DNA of 48,668 nucleotides from Chloroflexota bacterium (GCA_005778035.1 SXKT01000038.1:1-48668); one strand, 5' to 3'. Numbered from the stretch's first letter, positions 23,199 through 32,011 are shown. Notes: generated by a model from the sequence alone, not told the origin. Numbers and translations: made by a program.

Positions 23199-24323
23199 TT
23201 AGATTTCAATTACATTTCGGCGCATTACAACGCTTTGAACCAAGCCAATCGCCATCAGATTGGCCAGCAATGAACTGCCGCCATAACTTACAAATGGCAA
23301 TGTCAGCCCGGTTGCGGGCAACATGTTCAAGTTTACACCAAGATTCACAAACGCCTGAAAGGCGATGAGTGTCGCAACTCCATAGGAGATGAGCGAGCCG
23401 TAAATATCGCGTGAAAGCCGGGCGGCACGCACACATCGAAAAACAACGAACAAGATCAACAATATGATCAGCATTGCTCCAACAAAACCCAGCTCGTGGG
23501 CGGTAGTGGAGAATATAAAATCGGACCACCTCACTTTGAGGAAACGCAATTGCACCTGGCTTCCTTGCCCATACCCTTGTCCAAAAAAACCGCCTGAGCC
23601 GATCGAGATGAGGGCTTGGTTAATATTAAAGATCTCGCCATAACGGGCATTTGGATCCGGGGCGACAAAATTCATGATCCGGTCGAGTTGGTATTGCTGG
23701 ATGATCTCGTACTGAACCAAAATTGGAAAAGTAACCGCGAGGATAAGCGCGCCAACAATGGCGTACGTAGCCAACAAGCGAATGGAAACGCCTGAAAACC
23801 ATAACAAAACAAACCACAGCACCAGCAATACGATCGAGGTACTCAAATTGGGTTGCAAGATCACCCAAACTGTGATTCCCATCGCCATCAAAAAACTGCG
23901 CAAGATCCAGCGGGTCTCGTGCATTTGATGGAAATGGACCACAAAAAAATGCGACAGTGTCAAAATTAATACGATCTTGGCAAATTCGGATGGTTGAATG
24001 AACACCAAGGTGGTTTGAAACCAACGCGCAGAACCAAACATGGCCGCGCCAATAACGTTTAGGGCTAACAGGACCAAAATAATGCCAATATAGAGTGTGT
24101 TGCTGAGGCTTGACCATACCCGGTAATCAATATTGGCCATGATCAACATCGCAACCAAGCCAATGCCGGCAAAGATCATTTGCCGCTCTACCAAAGGAGT
24201 GGTTTCGGTCAATTCAATATTGCCGGCAATGGCAGATCGGATCATGGTCACGCCCAAGATAACCAGGATGACCACCGCCCCAAGCAACCAAAAATCAAAG
24301 AAACGCCAAAGGCCGCTTTTCAT
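23199..24323 (-). CDS. rodA: rod-shape SEDS glycosyltransferase RodA
   Basis: The 374-residue protein has about ten membrane helices, a typical RodA length. Motifs are FIQPSEFAKI, FNINQALISIGSGGFFGQGYGQG, VRWSDFIFSTTAHELG (conserved Asp) and LPATGLTLPFVSYGGSS. The block usually written LQPDLGT reads LQPNLSTS here, an Asp-to-Asn and Gly-to-Ser change in a normally conserved loop. RodA polymerises peptidoglycan for side-wall growth with PBP2, whose gene (mrdA) lies upstream in the same block. It follows minE by 40 bases. The FtsW alternative is less likely given the mre/mrd context. Confidence 0.92.
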   Translation of the reverse strand: MKSGLWRFFDFWLLGAVVILVILGVTMIRSAIAGNIELTETTPLVERQMIFAGIGLVAMLIMANIDYRVWSSLSNTLYIGIILVLLALNVIGAAMFGSARWFQTTLVFIQPSEFAKIVLILTLSHFFVVHFHQMHETRWILRSFLMAMGITVWVILQPNLSTSIVLLVLWFVLLWFSGVSIRLLATYAIVGALILAVTFPILVQYEIIQQYQLDRIMNFVAPDPNARYGEIFNINQALISIGSGGFFGQGYGQGSQVQLRFLKVRWSDFIFSTTAHELGFVGAMLIILLILFVVFRCVRAARLSRDIYGSLISYGVATLIAFQAFVNLGVNLNMLPATGLTLPFVSYGGSSLLANLMAIGLVQSVVMRRNVIEI

Positions 24324-24363
24324 GAATTCTTACCTTCGTAAATTTTGTTCTGGATGAATGAAA

Positions 24364-24621
24364 TTACTGCTTTTTTCCTGAATGCGGCCTAATGGGAATA
24401 TCTGCCACCAATTTTTGCGAACGGCCTTGCTGTTCGATCTCGATCCGCACACTGGAAGGGTCTATGTCAATGTGTTTAGAAATGGCATTGATGATGTCAT
24501 CCTTCAGTAATTCAATGGTCGCGGAATTCAGGTTGACCCGGTCGTGGATGAGGACAAGTTGAAGGCGGTTTTTGGCGTGATTGGCGGAAGGCTTACCAAA
24601 AAGGTTGTCAAGAAAACCCAT
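24364..24621 (-). CDS. minE: cell-division topological specificity factor MinE
   Basis: The 85-residue protein starts at the ATG at 24621, two bases after the minD stop. It begins MGFLDNLFGKP, the membrane-targeting amphipathic start, followed by NRLQLVLIHDR (the MinD-contact strand or helix) and LLKDDIINAISKHIDIDPSSVRIEIEQQ, the conserved topological domain. MinE stimulates MinD ATPase and drives MinCD away from mid-cell. A longer frame upstream runs into minD and can be ignored. With minC and minD it forms a complete set. Confidence 0.94.
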   Translation of the reverse strand: MGFLDNLFGKPSANHAKNRLQLVLIHDRVNLNSATIELLKDDIINAISKHIDIDPSSVRIEIEQQGRSQKLVADIPIRPHSGKKQ

Positions 24622-24623
24622 CG

Positions 24624-25418
24624 TCAATTCCCTTTCCCTATTTGCATCAACTTGTCCCACAATGTATCCACATCCAATTTCATGAACGGAACTTGTTCTC
24701 CGCAAAGCCGCTTGGCGATATTGCGATACGCGACGCCCGAACGCGACTTTCCTTCGATGGCCAAAGGTACGCCTTTATTGGCAGCGATGATGGTGTTTTC
24801 GTCTTCTGGAACGATGCCGATCACTTCTACGCGCAATAGATCGTAGACATCGGCAACAGAAAGCATATCTCCACGCTGAACCATATTTTGCTTAATACGG
24901 TTCAAAATCAAATATGGCGGTTTTTTCTCTTCTGCTTCGATCAGTCCAACTACCCGGTCAGCATCACGAACGGCCGACATTTCAGGGTTGGTAACGATCA
25001 CGATAATGTCGGCTGGGGCAATTGAGTTTTTAAACCCACGCTCGATACCTGCCGGCGAATCGATGATGATCCAGTCAAATTCAGCCCTTAGTTCGTCGCA
25101 AAGTCGGATCATGTCGCTGGGGGAAACGGCGTTTTTGTCGCGTGTTTGTGCCGCGGGTATCAAAAATAATTCCGGAAATCGCTTGTCGCGGATCATCGCC
25201 TGGCGGATACGGCATCGGCCTTCCACAACATCCACAATGTCGTATACGATCCGATTCTCCAAACCGAGGATCACGTCCAGGTTGCGCAAACCAATATCGC
25301 CATCAATACAGACAACTTTTTTCCCATCATTGGCAAGCGCTACCGCAATGTTGGCTACGGTGGTGGTTTTCCCTACACCGCCTTTTCCGCTGGTTACTGT
25401 TAAAACATTTGCCGCCAT
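24624..25418 (-). CDS. minD: septum-site ATPase MinD
   Basis: The 264-residue protein starts at the ATG at 25418, with GGAG eight bases upstream. The deviant Walker A motif is SGKGGVGKTT near residue 10, and switch motifs CIDGDIGLRNLD and IIDSPAGIE follow. The C-terminal amphipathic membrane helix is short (MKLDVDTLWDKLMQIGKGN). MinD-ATP binds the membrane, recruits MinC and is released by MinE, so division is restricted to mid-cell. The minC stop lies 25 bases upstream. Confidence 0.95.
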   Translation of the reverse strand: MAANVLTVTSGKGGVGKTTTVANIAVALANDGKKVVCIDGDIGLRNLDVILGLENRIVYDIVDVVEGRCRIRQAMIRDKRFPELFLIPAAQTRDKNAVSPSDMIRLCDELRAEFDWIIIDSPAGIERGFKNSIAPADIIVIVTNPEMSAVRDADRVVGLIEAEEKKPPYLILNRIKQNMVQRGDMLSVADVYDLLRVEVIGIVPEDENTIIAANKGVPLAIEGKSRSGVAYRNIAKRLCGEQVPFMKLDVDTLWDKLMQIGKGN

Positions 25419-25443
25419 TGTGTTCACTCCAAATTCATCATAA

Positions 25444-26121
25444 TTAAATCGGTTTCCAGGGTTCGGCAACCAGCTGCCCGTCTACAATCTTTACCATTTC
25501 CGGTTTGGCGGTATCCTTGGTCTTTGGAGGGGATACCGCGATCAATTCGCCTATGCGCAATTGGGTAGGATGCAGATCCAAAGCGCAAATGGCCACGGCG
25601 TTATCGCCTTCCTTGCCGGCATGCACAAATCCACGCACCCGACCCCATACCATAATGCTACCGCCGGCGATCACTTCGGCGCCTGAATTGACATCACCGA
25701 GGATCACCACATTGCCCGCATGCTCAATTCTGGCACCCGATCTGAGGGTTTTGTCGATCCACAACGCATGGCTTGCCAAATCTGCCGCAGCTTCGCTTTT
25801 GGGGTACCGTTTTACAGGGACAGGCAATTGGGTGGCCAAACCCAATAATTGGGCAGAATTGACCGTTACAGCCGATGTGCTGAGAACTGTGTCCAAATTC
25901 ACACCCAGGTCGGCCAGTTTGTCGCGCAAGGTGCCAACTTCGCGGGATTTTAAAGACCGGTCGCCCACATCAACAACGAATCGGGCGCCTTTGAAAAAGG
26001 CTTGTTGCTTTTCCACCTGGGAATAGAGCGATTGGCTGAGCACATTCCAATCCGCCTCGCCGAAGGTCACCAAAAGGCCTTCTTTTATACCCTTGATCTG
26101 CACCAATGAGGATTCTGCCAT
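25444..26121 (-). CDS. minC: septum-site determining protein MinC
   Basis: The 225-residue protein starts at the ATG at 26121 (MAESSLVQIKGIKEGLLV). The N-terminal domain that blocks FtsZ assembly covers about residues 1-110. The C-terminal beta-helix that binds MinD covers about 125-210 and shows the repeated glycine pattern NVVILGDVNSGAEVIAGGSI followed by VWGRVRGFVHAG. The length matches the family. It lies 23 bases downstream of mrdA, which links division-site control to side-wall synthesis in one transcription unit. Confidence 0.93.
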   Translation of the reverse strand: MAESSLVQIKGIKEGLLVTFGEADWNVLSQSLYSQVEKQQAFFKGARFVVDVGDRSLKSREVGTLRDKLADLGVNLDTVLSTSAVTVNSAQLLGLATQLPVPVKRYPKSEAAADLASHALWIDKTLRSGARIEHAGNVVILGDVNSGAEVIAGGSIMVWGRVRGFVHAGKEGDNAVAICALDLHPTQLRIGELIAVSPPKTKDTAKPEMVKIVDGQLVAEPWKPI

Positions 26122-26144
26122 ATCAATAAAAATTATAGCATCAA

Positions 26145-28475
26145 TCAATTGCCCAACTTTGCCTGGTCAATTTCTTTTAACTCAAAATACGCATCCAATA
26201 CTCGGCGCACCACCGGGCCCGCGACACTTGCACCTTCTCCGCCATTGTACATAAATGCCACAACGGCGATCTCTGGAGCATCAAATGGGGCATACGCCAC
26301 TGTCCAGCTATGGGTTGGCCAGTTTCCAAAAGTACAACGATTGTTCTTTTGCGCCACGTCATCACAATATTCCGCCGTGCCGGTCTTTCCGGCAGCCGGG
26401 ATCTCGAACGGCGTAAAGATGCCTTCGTAAACCCCTGTGGCCTTAAACACCGCGTTCAAGGTTCCGGTTGGAGATGCCTCGATCGCCAGGCGCATGCCTT
26501 CTTGGATGCTTTGCACAACGAATGGAGAAACAGTTTTTGTGTTTTCGGTTGCCGTACAATATGCCCCATCGCAAAGATAATCCTTGATCATCGGGTCGCG
26601 GGTAATATCCCACTTCATGTTATCTACATGCGGTGATACTTGCCACCCGCCTAACCGCTCTAAAACCTGTCCATTGGTATCAACCCCGCACCAACCGGCT
26701 GCGCTTTTGCCATCTTGTGCTTCGAGCTGGCATTTGGAAAATTGAACCTGGTTGGTAATGCCATATCCGGTATCGCACCAAAGTTGTTCACCTTGCTCGT
26801 TGGTGAGTTTGTCCTGGCATTGGCGATATAAATTTCCGTCAAAATCTCTCCACACTTGCACCACTTTGCCTTCATCATCCAGGATCTCGCGGATCAGGGT
26901 AGGTTGCATCAATTTGCCGTCGTTGGCAATGGTTGATGCGGACATCAACACCTGCAATGGTGTGGCGATCACGTAGCCTTGCCCCACACTGGCGATGTAC
27001 GTATCACCCGTAGACCAATTTTCACCGCGGTTGATACGCTTCCATTGTGGATATGGAATGAGCCCTTTGGCTTCTCCTAGTAATTCCAAATAGGGTGGTT
27101 CATCGTAGCCCAAAGCACGGGCATATTCCCTCAACCGCTCAATTCCAAGCCCCTGTTTGATCTCATCCTTGTAACCACCACCCAGTTTGTAAAAACAAAC
27201 GTTGCTGGAATATGCGATGCAGCGCAAGAAATCGATCGTTCCAAAACCGTCCCGATTCCAATCCACAAAGGTGCGCTCGTTGCCGGGATCACTGGGTGAA
27301 AAGGATTCTGTCAGGCGCAGTTCGCCTGGAGCCTGAATCACCTGATCCAATGTAACGATGCCTTCGTTGAGGGCTCCGGTTGCGGTGGCCAACTTAAAAA
27401 CCGAACCTGGAGGAAATTGGTCGGACACCGCATGGTTCAACAACGGTTTGGCCGGTTCTTCAAACAATTGGTTGTAATAATAAGCCGGTATCACCCGGGC
27501 GAAACGATTATTTTCGTACGTGGGGTACGATGTCATGGCAAGGATCTCGCCAGTGGTGGGATTCATGGCGATTACAGCCGCAGTGGTGATGCGGATCTCA
27601 TTGAAATACGTATTCCAATAATCGATCTCCCCCAGCATGGCAGCTTCGGTAGCCTTTTGCAGCCGCGTATCGATGGTGGTGACCAGGTTTAAGCCTGGCT
27701 TTGCATCCAGCGGCGGAGCCAGGTTGCGTATCTCCTGTCCTGCTACATCCCGCTCTACAACGCGCTTTCCCGGAACACCGATCAACAGGTCCTGGAAAAA
27801 TGCTTCCAATCCAGAGTAACCTACCTTGTCCCGGTTAATTTGGAACCCTTGTTTGGCATACAGTTCCTGGTCTCGCGATGGGATTGGGCCGAGGAAACCA
27901 ATGATATTGGATGTGAGCGAGCCGGTTGGGTACTCGCGGATCGGGTCAACCTCTATCTGTACTCCCGGCATATCCATTGATCTCTCATTTACGATCAACG
28001 CGGTTTCCTCACTCACGTTGCATGCCACGCGCACAGGGCTGTATGGCGCCAATGAATTTTGGAGGTCTACAAATTGGGCGATGCCGGGTCCGGGGACGCA
28101 CGCCGATACCAGTTTTGCCTCATCCAATGTGCCATTATTTACGGGAACATTGATAATGGCGGACAATTTACGAAAAACCTCCTGAATGTCGCCTTCATCA
28201 TTGGGCAGGTCGGCGGGGGTGATGATCACGTTATACGAAGCGGCATTGCGGGCCAGGATACTGCCGTTCCGATCGTAAATAATGCCACGGCTGGGCGGAA
28301 TACTGATCTCAAGGGTCCTGTTTTCATCAGCTTGGGCAGCCCTGATGTTGTATTCCAGGAACTGCAACGTAACCAACTTGAAAACCAAGGCGCCCACACT
28401 CAGCAAAATAATGGCGACAAAAACCGTCGCGCGCCAATTTTGAATTTGGAATTTGGGTGAAAAAGTAAAATTCAT
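26145..28475 (-). CDS. mrdA: penicillin-binding protein 2 (class B transpeptidase) with Cys-rich insertion
   Basis: The 776-residue protein starts at the ATG at 28475, whose ATGA overlaps the mreD stop. One membrane helix lies at about residues 15-37, then the PBP-dimer region (SRGIIYDRNGSILARN). The transpeptidase motifs are complete: Ser358-Val-Phe-Lys, Ser423-Ser424-Asn425 and Lys697-Thr-Gly. It cross-links side-wall peptidoglycan outside the membrane with RodA. Between SxN and KTG, residues about 550-645, is an insertion with six cysteines (553, 567, 582, 596, 635, 640), and two more follow KTG (704, 714). PBP2 is usually 600-650 residues long, so the insertion largely explains the extra length. 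Confidence 0.94.
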   Translation of the reverse strand: MNFTFSPKFQIQNWRATVFVAIILLSVGALVFKLVTLQFLEYNIRAAQADENRTLEISIPPSRGIIYDRNGSILARNAASYNVIITPADLPNDEGDIQEVFRKLSAIINVPVNNGTLDEAKLVSACVPGPGIAQFVDLQNSLAPYSPVRVACNVSEETALIVNERSMDMPGVQIEVDPIREYPTGSLTSNIIGFLGPIPSRDQELYAKQGFQINRDKVGYSGLEAFFQDLLIGVPGKRVVERDVAGQEIRNLAPPLDAKPGLNLVTTIDTRLQKATEAAMLGEIDYWNTYFNEIRITTAAVIAMNPTTGEILAMTSYPTYENNRFARVIPAYYYNQLFEEPAKPLLNHAVSDQFPPGSVFKLATATGALNEGIVTLDQVIQAPGELRLTESFSPSDPGNERTFVDWNRDGFGTIDFLRCIAYSSNVCFYKLGGGYKDEIKQGLGIERLREYARALGYDEPPYLELLGEAKGLIPYPQWKRINRGENWSTGDTYIASVGQGYVIATPLQVLMSASTIANDGKLMQPTLIREILDDEGKVVQVWRDFDGNLYRQCQDKLTNEQGEQLWCDTGYGITNQVQFSKCQLEAQDGKSAAGWCGVDTNGQVLERLGGWQVSPHVDNMKWDITRDPMIKDYLCDGAYCTATENTKTVSPFVVQSIQEGMRLAIEASPTGTLNAVFKATGVYEGIFTPFEIPAAGKTGTAEYCDDVAQKNNRCTFGNWPTHSWTVAYAPFDAPEIAVVAFMYNGGEGASVAGPVVRRVLDAYFELKEIDQAKLGN

Positions 28476-28978
28476 AGGTCGTCGGCCTGGGGCGTTGCCC
28501 ACATTGCAAAGTCACGCATCACCGAGTTGACGGGGATGGCAACCAGCATATTTAGTAATGTTGAGGGTAAAAAAACGGATCCAGCCATCATTAGGATATC
28601 AAGGCCAAACCCTGATTGGAACCAAAGGTACAAGATCGTCACCGCGCCATCTATCAGGCTGGCGATCAAAATTGAAAACATCAATGCGATCACCGGTACC
28701 TGCCACGTTCCACGGGCAACTTTCCTGGCCAAATAAGCCGAGCCAACAAATACAACCAAAGGGATCATAGGTGGAATGGCGGAAATGTAGCTGAAAAACA
28801 AGGTGGCAAATACAGCCCAATACAAATGGTAACGGTCGGTTGAATTTAAACTCCAGCTAACCAAAATAAGCAGGGTAAGATTTGCAAAACCGGAGAGGAC
28901 CTGCAACTCATTCAGGATGGAGGTTTGCAGTATCAGCGCCCCCAACAGTAGAGGTGCCATCATTAAGGTGCGCATCAT
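28472..28978 (-). CDS. mreD: rod-shape determining membrane protein MreD
   Basis: The 168-residue protein is very hydrophobic with five or six membrane helices, the expected size and profile of MreD. Sequence similarity in this family is weak, so the call rests on hydropathy and position between mreC and mrdA. MreD is an integral part of the elongasome linking MreB/MreC to the wall synthases. It overlaps both neighbours by four bases (ATGA-type junctions), which implies coupled translation. Confidence 0.85.
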   Translation of the reverse strand: MMRTLMMAPLLLGALILQTSILNELQVLSGFANLTLLILVSWSLNSTDRYHLYWAVFATLFFSYISAIPPMIPLVVFVGSAYLARKVARGTWQVPVIALMFSILIASLIDGAVTILYLWFQSGFGLDILMMAGSVFLPSTLLNMLVAIPVNSVMRDFAMWATPQADDL

Positions 28979-29808
28979 TGCCCCGTTGTTAATGGCGTGA
29001 TGTCGATGGACTTAAAGTTGCGGATGACCATAACCAATTTGAGGTTCCTAAAATCCACGACCGGTTGAACCGTGGCCTCCTGGAACAGGTCTGAGTCTTT
29101 TTTCTTAACATTGATGATCTGACCGATGATGAGGTCGGATGGATATCCACCGCTAATGCCACTGGTCAGTACCACTTCACCAGGCTCAACGATGATATCC
29201 TGGCTAAGCAGCTCGATCAGCAAATCGCCGTTGGGAGAACCCCTCAATACGGCGTCCCTTTGGGCTTTGTCCAGCCGAATATTGACCACCGACGCGGAAT
29301 CAGTAATGAGCTGCACCCTCGCGGCATCGCTGATCACAGCATCCACCCTGCCAACAAGGCCTTGCTCGGTGACGACCGGCATTCCCTTGAGAATTCCATG
29401 ACTGGAACCTTTATCGATGATCAGATACCTCAAAAACGGGCTTGGATCGCGGCCAATAACATTGGCTGCCTGGAAGGTATTTTCAGGGTTGGTGCGTGAG
29501 TATTTAACCAGCGCGGCAAGGATCTCCCCTTCTTCGACGCTTTTCTGCAAGGTGACGACATCTGCCTGCAACCTTGCCAGTTCGGACTCTAATTGGGCGT
29601 TGCGTTGCCGCAAGGTTACAACATCTCTCGGGATGGTAAAAAATTCCTTGAGCACTACAAATCGGGAATATACAAATTCCTGTGCATCGACCATGCCCGA
29701 TGTGATGGAGATTGAAATGCTGCCCAATCCACCGCTAAGCGCAAGAATGATGAGGCCGAGGGACAAGCCGATGATGATGGCGGGTTGAAAATTTTGGTTT
29801 TTTTTCAT
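28975..29808 (-). CDS. mreC: rod-shape determining protein MreC
   Basis: The 277-residue protein starts at the ATG at 29808. It has one N-terminal membrane helix (about residues 9-30), a coiled coil at about 55-95 (RQRNAQLESELARLQADVVTL), and the extracytoplasmic beta-barrel domain with GRDPSPFLRYLIIDKGSSHG and GLVGRVDAVISDAARVQL. MreC scaffolds PBP2 and activates it. It follows mreB by 22 bases. The ribosome site is weak, suggesting coupling to mreB translation. A longer frame upstream overlaps mreB and lacks the MreC signature, so it was not used. Confidence 0.93.
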   Translation of the reverse strand: MKKNQNFQPAIIIGLSLGLIILALSGGLGSISISITSGMVDAQEFVYSRFVVLKEFFTIPRDVVTLRQRNAQLESELARLQADVVTLQKSVEEGEILAALVKYSRTNPENTFQAANVIGRDPSPFLRYLIIDKGSSHGILKGMPVVTEQGLVGRVDAVISDAARVQLITDSASVVNIRLDKAQRDAVLRGSPNGDLLIELLSQDIIVEPGEVVLTSGISGGYPSDLIIGQIINVKKKDSDLFQEATVQPVVDFRNLKLVMVIRNFKSIDITPLTTGQ

Positions 29809-29830
29809 TTTTGGCCCAACAAACGGGCAA

Positions 29831-30901
29831 TTACCCGGAATGCCGGGTAGAACCGCGCTCCAAGCCGACCAAATAATGGCGCATTCGTTCAAAATCGTTC
29901 AACACCACACCCGTACCACGCGCCACACACGTCAGCGGGTCTTCGGCCTGCCAAACCCTCAAATGGAGTTCATCAGCCAAACGATCTGCAAAGCCTTGCA
30001 GCAACGCGCCGCCACCCGCCAGGCATATTCCCGTGTCCATCAGGTCGGAGATAACCTCCGGTGGCACCTCATCCAGAGCGTCGCGAATGGTATCGATGAT
30101 CACCTGAATTGAACCACTTAGGGCATCCCTGATCTCAACGGAGGATACCTCCAGCGATTCTGGCAAACCTGTAACCAGGTTTCTGCCACGAGCTTCGACG
30201 GTTTTTTCTTGCGGCAAGGGATACGCTGACCCAATTGCCACTTTAATTTGTTCGCCAACTCCCTCGCCGATCAGCAAGTTGTACTTGTTGCGGATGTACT
30301 GGACGATGTCCTGGTCCATTTCATCGCCGGCAACCCGCAAAGATCGCGAAACCACAACACCACCCATGGCTACAATAGCTACTTCGGTGGTACCACCGCC
30401 AATATCAACCACCATCGAACCACGTACATCGCCGATCGGCAAGCCAGCACCTAACGCGGCAGCAATTGGCTCTTCGATCAGGTAAGCCTCTCGTGCGCCC
30501 GCAGAACGTGCGGCATCGTAAACTGCCCGTTTTTCAACTTCTGTTACACCGGCCGGTATGCCAATAACCACTCTGGGCTGGGGCAACGGGACAATGGTTT
30601 GTTCATGCACCTGGTTGATAAAGTAAGTAAGCATTACCTGGGTTACATCAAACTCAGAAATAACCCCGTCGCGCACCGGCCGCAAGGTAAGAAAATTCCC
30701 GGCTGTCCGGCCAACCATCTCCTTGGCTTTTTGGCCAACGGCCAGCGGTTCGCGGGTGCGTTTATCGATCGTAACCCAGGATGGCTCGTTGATGACGATG
30801 CCCCTGTTACGAACATATACCAAAGTATTCGCGGTTCCAAGGTCGATCCCTATATCAAGGGAAAACCTACCAAGCAACCAACTGATAGGATTGAATGCCA
30901 A
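29831..30901 (-). CDS. mreB: actin-like rod-shape protein MreB
   Basis: The 356-residue cytoplasmic actin homologue has phosphate-1 motif DIGIDLGTANTLVYV, phosphate-2 motif VDIGGGTTEVAI and adenosine motif GICLAGGGALLQG. MreB filaments guide the wall-elongation machinery encoded downstream. The start is set at TTG 30901: GGAG lies 7 bases upstream and the product then begins LAFNPISWLLGRFS, close to typical MreB starts. ATG codons at 30937 and 30934 overlap a strong extended -10 box, so transcripts from it would lack them. If another promoter is used, the 368-residue form is possible. It diverges from degV. Confidence 0.94.
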   Translation of the reverse strand: MAFNPISWLLGRFSLDIGIDLGTANTLVYVRNRGIVINEPSWVTIDKRTREPLAVGQKAKEMVGRTAGNFLTLRPVRDGVISEFDVTQVMLTYFINQVHEQTIVPLPQPRVVIGIPAGVTEVEKRAVYDAARSAGAREAYLIEEPIAAALGAGLPIGDVRGSMVVDIGGGTTEVAIVAMGGVVVSRSLRVAGDEMDQDIVQYIRNKYNLLIGEGVGEQIKVAIGSAYPLPQEKTVEARGRNLVTGLPESLEVSSVEIRDALSGSIQVIIDTIRDALDEVPPEVISDLMDTGICLAGGGALLQGFADRLADELHLRVWQAEDPLTCVARGTGVVLNDFERMRHYLVGLERGSTRHSG

Positions 30902-30908
30902 ATTGCTA

Positions 30909-30912
30909 CTCC
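30909..30912 (-). promoter_or_regulatory. ribosome-binding site favouring the TTG start of mreB
   Basis: GGAG on the minus strand, seven bases before TTG at 30901. The upstream ATG codons at 30937 and 30934 have no such site. Confidence 0.5.
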
Positions 30913-30935
30913 GTGCTCCAATATTTAACTTCATC

Positions 30936-30944
30936 ATTATACCA
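30936..30944 (-). promoter_or_regulatory. extended -10 promoter of the mreB block
   Basis: TGG-TATAAT on the minus strand is a perfect extended -10 and would start transcription near 30929. The -35 region (TTAAAA-like) is weak. It is the only clear promoter I see upstream of the nine-gene run. Confidence 0.5.
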
Positions 30945-31077
30945 TTGGATGAAATTCGTTTTTTAACCACCACGGTGGCTGGTATATGGCTAACTCCGGC
31001 CAAGGCACCTGTAGTAAAATGAACCCTTATCGCAATCATAGTGTTTTATTCATTATTTCCACATTCCCGGAGGAACC

Positions 31078-31932
31078 ATGTCAAAAGTCGCAATCGTAAC
31101 GGACAGTACCGCCTATTTACCGCAAGAAATTTTATCCCAGTACAACATCAGAGTTGTACCGCTCTCTGTCATTTGGGGCAGCGATACCTATGAAGATGGC
31201 GTTGACATTACCCCGGCCCAGTTTTATAAAAAACTGGCCGAAAGCAAGGTCAGCCCAACCACCTCTCAGGCGACTCCCGGCTACATGTTGAAGACCTTTA
31301 ATTCTTGCTTGCAGGAAGGCTACGAAGTATTCGGCCTTTTCATCTCATCCAAACTTTCGGGCACTCTGGCTTCGGCCATGCAGGCAGTAGATATGCTTGA
31401 GACCGGCAAGGATAAGATCCACCTATTCGATTCATCCACAACTTCAATGGGTCTGGGATTTCAAGCCCTCGCTGCCGCCCGCGCCGCAAAGGATGGAGCA
31501 TCTGTTGGGGATATTCAGGCTGTGGCAGAAATGGCCCATGCCAACACCGGTGTATATTTCGTTGTAGATACCCTGGAGTACCTGCACCGCGGCGGGCGTA
31601 TCAATTCTGCCAAAAAGTTCCTTGGCACCGCCCTGAATCTCAAACCGATCCTGACCATTGCTGATGGCAAGATCGAGGCGGTTGCCAGCGTGCGAACCAA
31701 ATCCAAGGCGGTGGATAAAGTGATCGAGCTGATCGAGGAAAAAGCCGCCGGCAAAGGCAATATCCGCCTTGCCACCATGCACGCCAATGCCTTCGAAGAC
31801 GCCAAATCTGCGCTGGACAAGACCGCTGAGAAGCTATCTGTCGTCGAGCGCATCTACTCGGAAGTAAGCCCTGTGATCGGTGTACACACCGGGCCCGGCA
31901 CGGTTGGCCTGGCTTACTCGTTGGAAGTTTAA
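31078..31932 (+). CDS. DegV-family fatty-acid-binding protein
   Basis: This 284-residue single-copy DegV domain is full length. Motifs are VAIVTDSTAYLPQE, NIRVVPLSVIWG with YEDGVDITPAQFY, SPTTSQATPG (fatty-acid carboxylate pocket), ISSKLSGT and GRINSAKKFLGTALNLKPIL. In Firmicutes such proteins (FakB) present fatty acids to the kinase FakA for phospholipid synthesis; no FakA-like gene is in this window. A strong GGAGG precedes the ATG. It diverges from mreB and ends at its own terminator. Confidence 0.92.
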   Translation: MSKVAIVTDSTAYLPQEILSQYNIRVVPLSVIWGSDTYEDGVDITPAQFYKKLAESKVSPTTSQATPGYMLKTFNSCLQEGYEVFGLFISSKLSGTLASAMQAVDMLETGKDKIHLFDSSTTSMGLGFQALAAARAAKDGASVGDIQAVAEMAHANTGVYFVVDTLEYLHRGGRINSAKKFLGTALNLKPILTIADGKIEAVASVRTKSKAVDKVIELIEEKAAGKGNIRLATMHANAFEDAKSALDKTAEKLSVVERIYSEVSPVIGVHTGPGTVGLAYSLEV

Positions 31933-31952
31933 TTCTCGAAAGTGATTTTGGT

Positions 31953-31991
31953 AAAAACCCGTTGGCGAATAGGCTTGCCAACGGGTTTTTT
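31953..31991 (+). terminator. intrinsic terminator after degV
   Basis: AAAAACCCGTTGGC and GCCAACGGGTTTTT form a 14-bp stem with a 10-base loop and a T-run. Confidence 0.85.
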
Positions 31992-32005
31992 GTTGCCGCA
32001 CCCGT

Positions 32006-32011
32006 TATAAT
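32006..32011 (+). promoter_or_regulatory. -10 box placing +1 at the udk start codon (leaderless)
   Basis: A perfect TATAAT is followed by exactly six bases and then ATG at 32018. There is no ribosome-binding site. The -35 is not evident. Confidence 0.5.

Noticed and set aside
23180-23209. Longer gltX start at TTG 23209
   Set aside because: It overlaps rodA, has no ribosome site and adds residues not matching the family; GGAGG points to GTG 23179.
22454-23368. 304-codon open frame on the plus strand opposite gltX and rodA
   Set aside because: No family motifs; it lies opposite two well-supported genes and spans their junction.
30967-30978. CCACC-AC-GGTGG inverted repeat upstream of mreB
   Set aside because: Five-base arms are expected by chance; no second copy or other support.
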